Shown here: one piece after another, positions 1 through 7,914 of the stretch
Layout: the number at the start of each line of letters is the position of its first letter
Position numbering within the stretch: position 1 is the stretch's first letter
Assembly (NCBI GenBank): GCA_016222925.1
Contig: JACRQB010000212.1
Location: 1 to 18,624 of the forward strand
DNA length: 18,624 bases
Source: Nitrospirota bacterium
Lineage (GTDB): Bacteria > Nitrospirota > Nitrospiria > Nitrospirales > Nitrospiraceae
Reading direction: 5' to 3'
Position numbers and translations under genes: made by a program
Notes under the pieces: generated by a model
What the model was told of the DNA's origin: nothing
What the model saw: only the letters and a program-made list of their open reading frames with translations
Database searches by the model: none

Positions 1-1276
1 CCCGTGTCATGATCTTCTCACCCATGCGGCTCAGGATCACTGTGATCCGTCCTCCTTGCGGGGTGTATCTGAGGGCATTCTCGATCAGGTTTTCGAGAAC
101 CCGTTCGATCAGTCCGATATCGGCTGAGACAACCGGGAGAGCTTCTCCCAACTTCGCCTGGAGCGTCACCTGCTTGGCTTCGACGGTCACCCGAAACTTT
201 TGGACCACGTCCTGCACCAGTTCGCCAAGGGAAAACGATTCAAGGCGAGGCCTCATCTCCTGCGAGTTCAGTTTGGCAAGCTCGAACAGTTCCCCAATCA
301 GTTCTCCTAATCGTTTACTCTGCGCCACGGCAATGTCCAGATACCTCTGTCGCTCCTGCGGCGAAAGCACACCTTCCTTCAGCACCAAGGTCTCCAGATA
401 TCCCTGTAAGCTGGTGACGGGCGTGCGAAGATCATGGGAGACATTGGCCATCAATTCTCGCCGCAACTGATCGGTTTCTTTCAACTGATGAACTTGTTGG
501 CGAATGCGATCCGCCATTTGTACAAAGGTCGTCTCCAGCTTATCAATTTCATCCGCTCGCCTAGCCGCCAATGGTCGACTATCGGAGCGAGACAAGACGT
601 CGGGCTGTGCTGAGAGTTCGTCGCGCCTGAAGGTGTCCATCGTCGAGGCCAGGGAGTTGAGTCTTCGTGTCAAGAGTTTCAAACAGAGCAGTCCAGCTAG
701 GAGGGCACAGGCCAGGATGGCCCCTCCAGTCCACAGGCTCAACTGAAGAATATAACTCTTCTCAAGCATCTGCATGACCGAATCGAACTCTTCCCCGCCC
801 AGGATGATATACAGATAGCCTTCGGTGGAACCTCCCAACGTTTCAATCGGAAAAACAGAAAATACTTTCTGACGGGTGAGATCACGAGGGTCATCTCCAA
901 GAATCGGGAAGTCCTCTGCGCCAGACAAGAAGCGATTGAGCGGGTCGAGGGAGATGCGTTGTCGTTTGACCTTCTCAGGGGGAGCAGAAAAGGTCAGAAT
1001 TGTGCCCTGTGGATCAAGCAGATACAGTTCAATGCTGGGATTGATCACCATCAGTTGGTGAAAGACTTCCTTCAGCACCTCGTCATTAACCCGTCCCTCC
1101 TGCATCAGGACCTTCTCGGACACCATGCGCTCGGCTAAGGTTCGGTTCAGCTTCTGGCTGACTTCTTGGAAGTATGATTGAGTGGCATAGAGCGTGAGCA
1201 TAATGGCCACGGAGCCGATCACACAAAAGAGCCCGAAGAGAAGGGCCGCTAACTTTCCATACAGGGTGTTGAACAT
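1..1276 (-). CDS. Membrane sensor histidine kinase, partial (C-terminus beyond window)
   Basis: The reading frame starts at ATG 1276 and runs off the left edge, giving 425 codons. Membrane segments are visible at residues about 8-30 and 182-202, enclosing an extracytoplasmic sensor region of about 150 residues. A HAMP-like linker with DEIDKLETTF (about 242-251) follows. The HisKA box reads NVSHDLRTPVTSL, with the phospho-acceptor histidine at residue 281 (codon 434-436). The HATPase N box NLIENALRYTP is present, but the G boxes lie beyond the window. It begins 4 bases after the stop of the response regulator gene, so the two form a two-component operon, with the kinase expected to phosphorylate that regulator. 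The signal sensed cannot be read from the sequence; the sensor region matches no domain I recognise. Confidence 0.93.
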   Translation of the reverse strand, partial: MFNTLYGKLAALLFGLFCVIGSVAIMLTLYATQSYFQEVSQKLNRTLAERMVSEKVLMQEGRVNDEVLKEVFHQLMVINPSIELYLLDPQGTILTFSAPPEKVKRQRISLDPLNRFLSGAEDFPILGDDPRDLTRQKVFSVFPIETLGGSTEGYLYIILGGEEFDSVMQMLEKSYILQLSLWTGGAILACALLAGLLCLKLLTRRLNSLASTMDTFRRDELSAQPDVLSRSDSRPLAARRADEIDKLETTFVQMADRIRQQVHQLKETDQLRRELMANVSHDLRTPVTSLQGYLETLVLKEGVLSPQERQRYLDIAVAQSKRLGELIGELFELAKLNSQEMRPRLESFSLGELVQDVVQKFRVTVEAKQVTLQAKLGEALPVVSADIGLIERVLENLIENALRYTPQGGRITVILSRMGEKIMTR

Positions 1277-1280
1277 GCCG

Positions 1281-1997
1281 TTACCGTTCCGCGCATTCCT
1301 CAGAAAAGCTATAGCCGACCCCCCACACGGTTAAAATGTACCGAGGCCGACTGCTATCATCCTCGATTTTAGCCCGCAGCCGATTGATATGGGAATTCAC
1401 GGTATGTTCATACCCTTCGTGTGAGTATCCCCACACGACATCCAATAGTGTGGCACGGGTATAGACTTGGCCAGGGTGTTGGGCGAATTGGAGCAAGAGG
1501 TCAAACTCTTTGGCCGTCAACTCGATCAATTGACCGCGCAGCTGGACCTTTCGTTTATCAACCTCAATCACGAGGTCGCCTGCACGAATGGTCAGGGGCT
1601 TGGCGAGAGGAGCCTGTGCGCGAAGCGCGTCCATACGCCGAAACAAGGCTTTCACTCGTGCGAGGAGCTCCAAAATGCTGAATGGCTTGGTGAGGTAGTC
1701 GTCTGCACCCACTTCCAGGCCCAACACCCGATCCAGTTCCGTCGACTTGGCTGTGAGCATCAGGACAAGACTGTACTTCGATGAGGCGCGCAGTTTCCGG
1801 CACACTTCCAATCCATCTATTCCAGGAAGCATCAGATCGAGAATAATCAAGTCATAGGACTTGGCAAGGGCCTGCTGAAGTCCTGCTGGACCATCCTGCG
1901 CCACATCAACTTCATACCCTGTATCACGCAGATGCAGCTGCACGAGCTGAGCGATGTCAGGATCATCTTCAACGACAAGAATTGTACGAGACACCAT
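1281..1997 (-). CDS. OmpR/PhoB-family response regulator
   Basis: This is a 238-residue two-domain regulator from ATG 1997. The receiver domain (about 5-118) has the acidic pocket EDD at 10-12, the phospho-acceptor Asp54 in LDLMLPG, Thr82 and Lys104 in LTKPF. The C-terminal winged helix (about 140-235) has the family signature ELTAKEFDLLLQFAQHPGQV and ends with the typical RLRAKIEDD...RYILTVWGVGYSF. The frame stays open upstream to 2186, but the start at 1997 is chosen because the protein then begins at MVSRTILVVEDD and has GGAG about 5 bases before the ATG. It is predicted to bind DNA as a dimer at direct repeats after phosphorylation by the adjacent kinase. Target genes are unknown. Confidence 0.93.
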   Translation of the reverse strand: MVSRTILVVEDDPDIAQLVQLHLRDTGYEVDVAQDGPAGLQQALAKSYDLIILDLMLPGIDGLEVCRKLRASSKYSLVLMLTAKSTELDRVLGLEVGADDYLTKPFSILELLARVKALFRRMDALRAQAPLAKPLTIRAGDLVIEVDKRKVQLRGQLIELTAKEFDLLLQFAQHPGQVYTRATLLDVVWGYSHEGYEHTVNSHINRLRAKIEDDSSRPRYILTVWGVGYSFSEECAER

Positions 1998-2080
1998 GTC
2001 TTCTCCAGCTTGTCCACCGCCAAGCAATTGACCATGACCTGACCAGCGCCGGCGATCCAGTACTCGAACCGACATCACCA

Positions 2081-2134
2081 GTCTCACCCACTCAGAAGCC
2101 TCGCCTACGCGGGGCTTCTGAGTGGTCCTGAGAC
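2081..2134. repeat. Long interrupted hairpin between beta-propeller gene and response regulator
   Basis: Arms 2088-2100 and 2113-2125 are perfect 13-bp inverted repeats around a 12-base loop. After a small asymmetric bulge (2087 opposite 2126-2128) the stem continues with gtctca 2081-2086 pairing to tgagac 2129-2134, giving about 19 pairs in all. It lies between the stop of the beta-propeller gene (2158) and the regulator start (1997), the usual place for a transcription terminator. There is no run of T after it on either strand, so a classical intrinsic terminator is not shown. It could be a terminator of another kind, an mRNA-stabilising end or a leader structure. Confidence 0.6.
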
Positions 2135-2157
2135 TATGGACCTGACCTCGGCTGCGG

Positions 2158-3262
2158 TTATCGCGCAACAAGGCCATTGGCCCCATTAGGGAGGCCAGAA
2201 ACGCCAGTCCCTGGGGTCAAGCGCCCAGTGCCACGATCGACCCGAAAGACCTCGAGGGAATCGGATCCTCCATTGAGCACATACAAGAACCGACTGTTCT
2301 TGTTCAATGCCATGTCAATGGGGCCGGCCCCGGTGGGCGTTGCCACGGCTTCCTGTAATGTTAACCTCCCCGCACTTCCCACCCGATAACTGGAAATGTT
2401 GTTACTGCCGGTATTACTAGCATACGCAAACTTTCCGTTCTTGGTAATCACGATCCAGCACGCGGCCGTTTGGGTGGTGGAGACCGACCCACTCCGGACG
2501 GTCAATTGTCCATCGCGTAGGCTGTACGAAGAGACGGCAGACCCATTCGGTGCGCCTCCGAAGGCCTCACTGACCACCAACACCCCTCGTGGAGTAAAGG
2601 AAAAGCCGAACGGGGTTGCGCCGTTGGATCGCTGCGAAACCGGCGCAGATGCCACACCGTCCTCATCCACCGCATAGGTGTCGATGATGTTTGTTGCTTT
2701 TTCCGACCAGCGTATCTCCCGAGAGATTGAACGAGATTTGCGCCGGCGCGGTGTTGGCCCCGCTGAGCGGCTGATTCGATCCAGCGATAGGCTTCAACTT
2801 GTTGTGGTGCGTCAGCTTGAACCCCGCAATGTTACCCAGCCCCTGCCCTCCTGCGTTCAATACATAGACATAATCCTCATGCGTGGCAATGCTGATCGGG
2901 CTGGTTCCTCCGGAAGGCACTCGGTCTATCAGCTTAAGGTAACGTCCATTGATTTCGAACACCGAGATATCATGACTACCAGGGTTCACGACTAAGAGGG
3001 CGTCGCCATCATCGCTGAAGGCGAGGGCGCCTTGATTGCCCAATCCACCTCCTGACCCCTTCCCTCCTGTTGAAAACGATCCAGCAGGAACCAGCGTGTC
3101 TCCATGCTGCCTGAATGCCAAGACCGCATTGCCGTCTGTCCCATTCGACATCGTGTAGACTGTTGGCCATTGCCATTCCTCGTTGGCAAATACCGAGCTG
3201 GCCACCCACCCAGAAAGCGTGATCGCCGTTGCCAGCGTACCCATGATCAATGTACGTATCAT
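2158..3262 (-). pseudogene. Exported beta-propeller (lactonase/YncE-like) protein, frameshifted
   Basis: Two overlapping frames together encode one protein of about 366 residues. The first part starts at ATG 3262 with a perfect AAGGAGG (3268-3274) and a signal peptide ending near SSVFA-NEE. It carries repeated beta-propeller blades such as GDALLVVNPGSHDISVFEI and DYVYVLNAGGQGLGNIAGFKL. It runs out of frame after DTLV, about residue 186. The other frame continues the same fold (TNIIDTYAVDEDG, then NGKFAYASNTGSNNISSYRV and SRFLYVLNGGSDSLEVFRV) to the stop at 2158. The break falls at about 2698-2707. It fits one extra A in a run of five on the coding strand, or loss of two bases giving the family-like VTEKATN. 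It may be a true pseudogene or a sequence error. The intact protein would be periplasmic; substrate unknown. Confidence 0.8.
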
Positions 3263-3333
3263 CCCATCCTCCTTAGTTTATGGACAAATTGCAAGAAATC
3301 GACCCTTCCACGATAGCGTCGCCATCTCACGCT

Positions 3334-3364
3334 GCTCTCGCGAAAGCATCACATTTTTGTCACA
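3334..3364. promoter_or_regulatory. Candidate operator: palindrome plus 11-bp-spaced direct repeat
   Basis: Upstream of the beta-propeller gene, 3334-3347 is a 14-bp near-palindrome (gctctcgcgaaagc, one mismatched pair). Directly next to it TCACA occurs at 3349-3353 and 3360-3364, spaced 11 bp with five T between. On the coding strand this reads TGTGA twice, one helical turn apart, which is the geometry bound by OmpR/PhoB-type regulators. The site is about 85-100 bases before the ATG at 3262. Binding by the nearby regulator is inference only. Confidence 0.3.
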
Positions 3365-3528
3365 GAGTTGAGGCTTGGGACATTGGCCTCCGGCCCCCTG
3401 GAGGATTCAATAGCCAGGAAACAGAAGGATAATGGGAATGTCTGGGATTCGACGACGGGTGTGTTTGAACTCAGTTCATTCAACGAGCAGGGGCGGGATA
3501 CGAGATTGAGGCGTGTGCGTGGCTCTTC

Positions 3529-4272
3529 TTAACGCGCTTTCATAAACACAATATCGCCGTAATAGGCGGTCGCTCGTTCCTTCGTGTTGTCCGTATCGCT
3601 CATGATGGCGACACCATTGATCATCGGCGGGTCTTCCCCGAAGGCCTTCCTGTAATCCTCATAGATGTTTCGTGATTCATCGACCCAGAGTCCGATACTG
3701 CTCGGACCACTTTCCACGACGACCATTTTGACAAAGTCCGTATAGGCATTGTCGATGATGGCCCCAACCGGAGCTTTCGTTTCCCACACGTAGCTGATGG
3801 CTCCGATCGGAATATCCCCAAACAGTGCCTGGCCCGCTTTATACTTGAGCTTCTTTCCAAAACTCACCCTATCAGGGTCGTATTCAAACGTGATGTAGAG
3901 TCGGGCCGGATAGTCATCCCCGTCTTTTCTGGTGGCATTGCTCTTCTGAAGCAGATTCTCGACCTTCCAGCGCCATCGTACGATTGGAAATTCCTTCGGA
4001 TCGATCCTGACTTCTTTGGTCAAGCCTGATGCCGATGAATCGCTCATGGCCTTGACGACGACTTGGGCCCCGTCTTTCACCAGTTCGTACGTCGTTAGCT
4101 TGGGGATCTTCTTGAAGGTCAGCGGTTTCCACCCGTCCGGCAGCCTCGCTCCCGGTTCGCTTATGGAAAATCGCGCGACCTCCACCGTGGTTGGACTTTG
4201 CGCCCGCGCTAATACAGCCGGCAACGCCGCGCAGACCATGAGGACAAGATTGATGATGGGATTCCGCCTCAT
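3529..4272 (-). CDS. Exported DUF3047 family protein
   Basis: Starting at ATG 4272 this is a 247-residue protein with a clear signal peptide (MRRNPIINLVLMVCAALPAV...ARAQS), so it is predicted to act outside the cytoplasm. The body matches what I know of DUF3047: an early FKKIPKLTTYELV segment, the FPIVRWRWKVENLL region, YPARLYITFEYD, and a C-terminal signature MSDTDNTKERATAYYGDI. The biochemical role of the family is not established. Earlier in-frame ATGs at 4305 and 4293 would add a glycine-rich tail ahead of the signal peptide and overlap the upstream reductase gene (stop 4290), so 4272 is preferred, although no strong ribosome binding site decides it. It is probably co-transcribed with the reductase gene. 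Confidence 0.85.
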   Translation of the reverse strand: MRRNPIINLVLMVCAALPAVLARAQSPTTVEVARFSISEPGARLPDGWKPLTFKKIPKLTTYELVKDGAQVVVKAMSDSSASGLTKEVRIDPKEFPIVRWRWKVENLLQKSNATRKDGDDYPARLYITFEYDPDRVSFGKKLKYKAGQALFGDIPIGAISYVWETKAPVGAIIDNAYTDFVKMVVVESGPSSIGLWVDESRNIYEDYRKAFGEDPPMINGVAIMSDTDNTKERATAYYGDIVFMKAR

Positions 4273-4289
4273 TCCGCCGCCCCCGCCCC

Positions 4290-5843
4290 TCATCTCCTCA
4301 TCCAAGCAAACAGCTTCACCAAGATATGTTTCGTGCCTTGTGAGAAATGTGCTTTCCGCCAGAGATTCACGACCTTCTTATTCACTTCTGCTTGGGTCGG
4401 ATAGGGATGAATCGTGCCGGCGATTGTTTTCGCTCCTGCTCCCGCCTTCATCGCCACGGAGAATTCATTGATCAGATCGCCGGCATGGGCAGCCACAATC
4501 GTTGCACCGAGGATCTTGTCTGTCCCCTTTTGAATATGCACACGGGCAAACCCTTCCTCTTCTCCGTCAAGAATCGCCCGATCCACTTCTTCGAGCTTGT
4601 ACGTGTAGGTTTCGACCTCCAGCCCTTTCTCTTTTGCCTCTTTTTCGTACATCCCGACATGGGCGACTTCCGGTTCGGTGAAGGTGCACCAGGGCATGTT
4701 CAATGACTCCACATTGGCATACCCTAAACCCAGAGGATGTGGGAACAGCGCGTTCTGGATGATGATTTGCGCCATGGCATCAGCGGCATGCGTGAACTTG
4801 TAGCGTGAACAGACATCGCCTGCCGCGTAGATATTAGGATTCGATGTCTGCAACCTGGCATTCACCTTGACCCCGTTCTTGTCGTAATCGACTCCTGCGG
4901 CCTCCAGTCCTATCTTCTCTACATTGGGTGTTCGTCCGACTCCGACAAGAATTTCGTCGACTGTCACATCGTACTGCTGCCCGTGCGAATCAACCGTCAA
5001 TCGCTTGCCGTCATCCGTCTTTTGTGCCTTCAGGTCTTTTCCGCAGCAGAGTAGTTTTACGCCATCCCGAACCATTTGCTGCTCGACAATGTCCGCCGCA
5101 TCGCGGTCTTCATTTGGCATGATGCCGTGCATCGCTTCGATTAGATAGACCTGACTCCCAAAACGAGCAAAGGACTGCGCCAGCTCGCATCCGATAGGGC
5201 CAGCCCCGATCACTCCAATACGCTGCGGCAGTTCGGTCAGTGAAAAGACAGTTTCGTTCGTCAGATATCCAGCCTCCTGAAGGCCGGACGTTGGAGGTGT
5301 CGATGCTCGGGCGCCAGTACAAACAGCGGCTTTGGCAAAGGTGAGAACCCGACTACCTGCTGCGCTTTCCACGTGAATTGTTTCGGCACCTAGAAACCGT
5401 CCGCTACCGATATACACGTCGACACCAAGTTTCGTATATCGCTGGGCCGAGTCATTCCGGCTGATGCGGGCCCGCAGCTTACGCATCCGAGCCATGACCG
5501 CACCGAAGTCATACTTCACACCAGCGGGAATGTGGAGGCCGAACTCTGTGGCCTTCCGTAAGTCGGCCCAGGCTCTGGCTGCTCGAATCACTCCTTTCGA
5601 CGGCACGCACCCAACATTGAGACAGTCCCCACCCATCAGATGTTTCTCGATCAATGCGACCTTCGCTCCAAGGCTCGCGGCGACGACGGCCGTGATCAAC
5701 CCGGCAGTCCCCGCTCCGATCACGACGATGTTGTAGCGGCCGGTCGGCTCCGGATTGACCCATTCAGACGGATGGACATTGGCGACAAGCTGCTGATTGA
5801 ACTCGTCGTCCGGAATGACTAGAGGCTGATCGTGCTCACTCAT
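4290..5843 (-). CDS. Mercuric-reductase-like FAD-dependent disulfide oxidoreductase
   Basis: This is a class I flavoprotein disulfide reductase of 517 residues from ATG 5843. The FAD-binding motif GAGTAG is at 43-48, the redox-active pair is GGDCLNVGCVPSK (Cys74, Cys79), the NAD(P)-binding motif GAGPIG is at about 213-218, and the second FAD motif AAGD is at about 340. The C-terminal interface motif reads HPYPTQAE (479-486). Tyr481 sits where lipoamide dehydrogenases carry the catalytic His, as in mercuric reductase (MerA), but the C-terminal vicinal cysteine pair and the HMA domain of true MerA are absent. The natural substrate is therefore unknown. AAGGA lies 8 bases before 5843. Upstream ATGs at 5876/5873 and a TTG at 5906 are alternatives. 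It follows the TVP38-like gene closely and precedes the DUF3047 gene. Confidence 0.9.
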   Translation of the reverse strand: MSEHDQPLVIPDDEFNQQLVANVHPSEWVNPEPTGRYNIVVIGAGTAGLITAVVAASLGAKVALIEKHLMGGDCLNVGCVPSKGVIRAARAWADLRKATEFGLHIPAGVKYDFGAVMARMRKLRARISRNDSAQRYTKLGVDVYIGSGRFLGAETIHVESAAGSRVLTFAKAAVCTGARASTPPTSGLQEAGYLTNETVFSLTELPQRIGVIGAGPIGCELAQSFARFGSQVYLIEAMHGIMPNEDRDAADIVEQQMVRDGVKLLCCGKDLKAQKTDDGKRLTVDSHGQQYDVTVDEILVGVGRTPNVEKIGLEAAGVDYDKNGVKVNARLQTSNPNIYAAGDVCSRYKFTHAADAMAQIIIQNALFPHPLGLGYANVESLNMPWCTFTEPEVAHVGMYEKEAKEKGLEVETYTYKLEEVDRAILDGEEEGFARVHIQKGTDKILGATIVAAHAGDLINEFSVAMKAGAGAKTIAGTIHPYPTQAEVNKKVVNLWRKAHFSQGTKHILVKLFAWMRR

Positions 5844-5915
5844 TCCCGCGATCCTTCGTAGAGGTTCCGTCATCATAGCGTGACACTCTTCGTTGCGTAT
5901 CGTCAATCGGTATGG

Positions 5916-6475
5916 TCATGCCGATTTTGTCGCGTACCTTTTGTAAACCACCGGCACCATAGCCAGAAGTCCCAAGAGTACAAAGGCTGCGATAACATTA
6001 GGCGAAGCGATTTCTTTCAGTGCATTGATCGTACCCAATTGGCGTCCCGCATAGGCATAGACGAATGAACCAGGAATAATTCCAATCGCCGTCGCGGCTA
6101 CATAGGTTCCTACACTGACCCGTGTGAGTCCCGACACGAGATTCACCACAAAGAATGGAAAGAGCGGGATGAGTCGCAAGGTCAATAAGTAGCTGAACGC
6201 GTTCTTGGCAAATCCTTCTTGGAATGGTCCCAACCACTTGCCGAACTTCTGTTCAACCGTATCCTTCAACAAATACCGTGCGGTGAGAAATGCGAGGGTC
6301 GCTCCGGTCGTCGCCCCAATATTAATAAACAGCGTTGCCATGGTGGCACCGAATAGAAGAAGGCTGCGATTGCCAAGGTGACAACTATCACAATGAAGAT
6401 CTTCCCTAGGTTCGAGCTGTTGGATTCACTTTGATTCAAGGCAGGGGTTGTCATAACGGCGTCGTGGCGTATCAT
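5916..6475 (-). pseudogene. TVP38/TMEM64 (DedA-like, VTT domain) membrane protein with internal deletion
   Basis: The original start is ATG 6475, preceded by AAGGAG six bases upstream. It encodes MIRHDAVMTTP... and a first membrane helix (IFIVIVVTLAIAAFFYS). The frame then leaves the family. A second frame, open from ATG 6341 or a little earlier (LLLFGATMATLFINIGATTGA), carries the conserved second half: TARYLLKDTVEQKFG, then LTLRLIPLFPFFVVNLVSGL and IIPGSFVYAYAGRQL. Family members usually run to about 220-240 residues. Here roughly 45-55 residues between helix 1 and the LFG motif are missing and the remains are out of frame. The gene is therefore probably a decayed membrane transporter or scramblase-like protein, unless a short form is made from ATG 6341 (141 residues). 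It sits directly upstream of the MerA-like gene. Confidence 0.7.
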
Positions 6476-6693
6476 GGTGGCTCCTTGTAGTTCTGTCAAT
6501 GAGATAAGCTGCTAGCGTGTGTGTCCGGCTAGACGAGAAAACCTTACATGCTTGCGCGACGGATGAGCTGCGCCTAGCGAGGTTGTTTTTTAGAGCATAT
6601 AGAAGCTGTCGGAATATCAGTTCAAGACTGATCGAGGCTCATAGGTTGCCAGATCAGCTTTAATTCCCGTAGTCTGTTTAAGAGGAGGCCGCA

Positions 6694-7338
6694 ATGGATG
6701 AACCAAACAGACTGACAAAGACGAAAGAACAGTGGGCCAAGGCTCGTCGAGGTGGAGAAGAACGCGAAGTGTTTTATGAAGGAGACGAACGCCTCCCTCC
6801 AGGTCAGCACCTTGTTGACAACTTTCCCGTGCTGGATCTAGGTTTTAAGCCGGAGATTCCCTTAAGCGAATGGAGGCTCAGTATCGGCGGATTTGTCGCT
6901 GCCCCTGTTGCCTGGACATGGGAGCAATTCTTGGCACAACCCCAATTCAAAGACCGATCGGACTTCCATTGTGTCACCTCATGGAGCCGGTATGACAACG
7001 ACTGGGAAGGCGTGAGCTTCAAGCACATCATGTCTATTATGCAACCGCTGTCGCTTGCCAGATTTATCCTGTTCAAGTCCTACGACGACTACACGACGAA
7101 CCTCCCACTTGAGGTCTGTGACGATGACGATGTGCTGCTCGCTCATAGTTGGAACGGCAAGCCCCTATCCCGAGACCATGGGGGGCCGGTCCGTGTGATC
7201 GTTCCAAAACGGTATGCCTGGAAGGGTGCGAAGTGGGTGAAGGAAATTACGTTTTCAGATAAAGATGAGAAGGGGTTTTGGGAAGTCCGAGGGTATTCGA
7301 ACACTGCGCTTCCGTGGAAGAACGATCGCTACGGGTAG
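6694..7338 (+). CDS. Sulfite oxidase-like molybdopterin-dependent oxidoreductase (YuiH-type)
   Basis: This 214-residue protein consists of the oxidoreductase molybdopterin-binding domain. The conserved molybdenum-ligating cysteine is Cys93 in DFHCVTSWSRYDNDWEGV, followed by the pterin-contacting regions YDDYTTNLPLEVCDDDDVLLA, HGGPVRVIVPKRYAWKGAKW and the terminal W-E-RGYSN-A-PW. There is no signal peptide and no dimerisation or haem domain, matching short cytoplasmic members like Bacillus YuiH and not exported MsrP (YedY). AGAGGAGG stands 5 bases before the ATG. The substrate is unknown. It is transcribed divergently from the TVP38-like gene, and its stop lies 3 bases from the stop of ydbL on the other strand. 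Confidence 0.9.
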   Translation: MDEPNRLTKTKEQWAKARRGGEEREVFYEGDERLPPGQHLVDNFPVLDLGFKPEIPLSEWRLSIGGFVAAPVAWTWEQFLAQPQFKDRSDFHCVTSWSRYDNDWEGVSFKHIMSIMQPLSLARFILFKSYDDYTTNLPLEVCDDDDVLLAHSWNGKPLSRDHGGPVRVIVPKRYAWKGAKWVKEITFSDKDEKGFWEVRGYSNTALPWKNDRYG

Positions 7339-7341
7339 CGG

Positions 7342-7680
7342 TTATTTCTTGATCCACCCACCCGGACCTTCAACGAAGTTTCCAGGTTTGGTATTCTGAA
7401 CGGCTTTTTCTCCGGCGAGCGTTTCAACGGCCTGGACGTTGGTGCCGTTTCGCTTTGCAATATCTTCATAGGCCTGCCGCCGCTTCTGATTCACGTCTTG
7501 GATCAATGCTCGGGCTTCGGCATTGGCGGGGTTCACCGCCCCCAGGTAGCCGTTGGATTGTTCTCCGACCAACCCGTTTGCTTTCGCTTCATCCAAGGAC
7601 AGCGCGAACCCGGTAGAAGCGACCGCAGTCCATAGGGTCGCCACACACACCGCGATGGTCAACCGTGCAATGAGCATCAT
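7342..7680 (-). CDS. ydbL: YdbL family protein (DUF1318)
   Basis: A 112-residue exported protein with a signal peptide cleaved near ASTGFA-LSLDEA. The mature part carries the family hallmarks LDEAKANGLVGEQSNGYLG at its start and GEKAV...KPGNFVEGPGGWIKK at its end, close to the length of E. coli YdbL. In E. coli this periplasmic protein acts with YdbH and YnbE, where it is thought to act as a chaperone-like factor controlling YnbE. GGAGGG lies just before the paired ATG codons (7680, 7677). The gene follows ynbE by 12 bases as the last gene of the operon. Confidence 0.92.
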   Translation of the reverse strand: MMLIARLTIAVCVATLWTAVASTGFALSLDEAKANGLVGEQSNGYLGAVNPANAEARALIQDVNQKRRQAYEDIAKRNGTNVQAVETLAGEKAVQNTKPGNFVEGPGGWIKK

Positions 7681-7692
7681 GCCCTCCAGTAG

Positions 7693-7914
7693 CTAGAATA
7701 GCCCGCTGTCATTCGACAGAACCTGATCCAAGTCCTTGTCGACTTTCAGCCGAATCTCGTGATCGATCTTCACATTGAGATTAATCGTAATCGGTTTGTC
7801 CGACGCAGCCACCTCGACTCGTGGGGTGCAGGCACCCACGGTCAGGAGCAGAGAGAGCCACGCCAGTACTCCGGCACCTATCCGTATGGTTTCGCTCTGC
7901 ATGGTCCACCTCAT
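7693..7914 (-). CDS. ynbE: YnbE family outer-membrane lipoprotein
   Basis: A 73-residue lipoprotein with a signal ending LTVGAC (Cys29 is the lipidated residue) followed by TPRVEVAASDKPITINLNVK, almost the E. coli YnbE sequence as I remember it, and ending in the characteristic SGLF. In E. coli YnbE is an outer-membrane lipoprotein that pairs with YdbH to complete an intermembrane bridge for phospholipid traffic. The ATG at 7914 overlaps the ydbH stop as ATGA, so translation is likely coupled. A second ATG at 7902, with AGG six bases before it, would give a 69-residue product. Confidence 0.92.
   Translation of the reverse strand: MRWTMQSETIRIGAGVLAWLSLLLTVGACTPRVEVAASDKPITINLNVKIDHEIRLKVDKDLDQVLSNDSGLF

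Noticed and set aside
2081..2134. Intrinsic (Rho-independent) terminator
   Set aside because: The stem is strong but no T run follows on either strand, so it is listed only as a hairpin.
1998..2186. Longer N-terminus of the response regulator
   Set aside because: The extra 63 residues cross the hairpin and are not receiver-like; the ATG at 1997 has a good ribosome binding site and a canonical start.
3349..3364. CRP/FNR-type binding site
   Set aside because: The half-sites are direct repeats, whereas CRP/FNR sites are inverted repeats.
4290..5843. True mercuric reductase and a mercury-resistance operon
   Set aside because: No C-terminal vicinal cysteines, no HMA domain, and no merR, merT or merP nearby.
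6512..6532. Inverted repeat CTAGC...GCTAG in the divergent promoter region
   Set aside because: Only five pairs with an 11-base gap; expected by chance.
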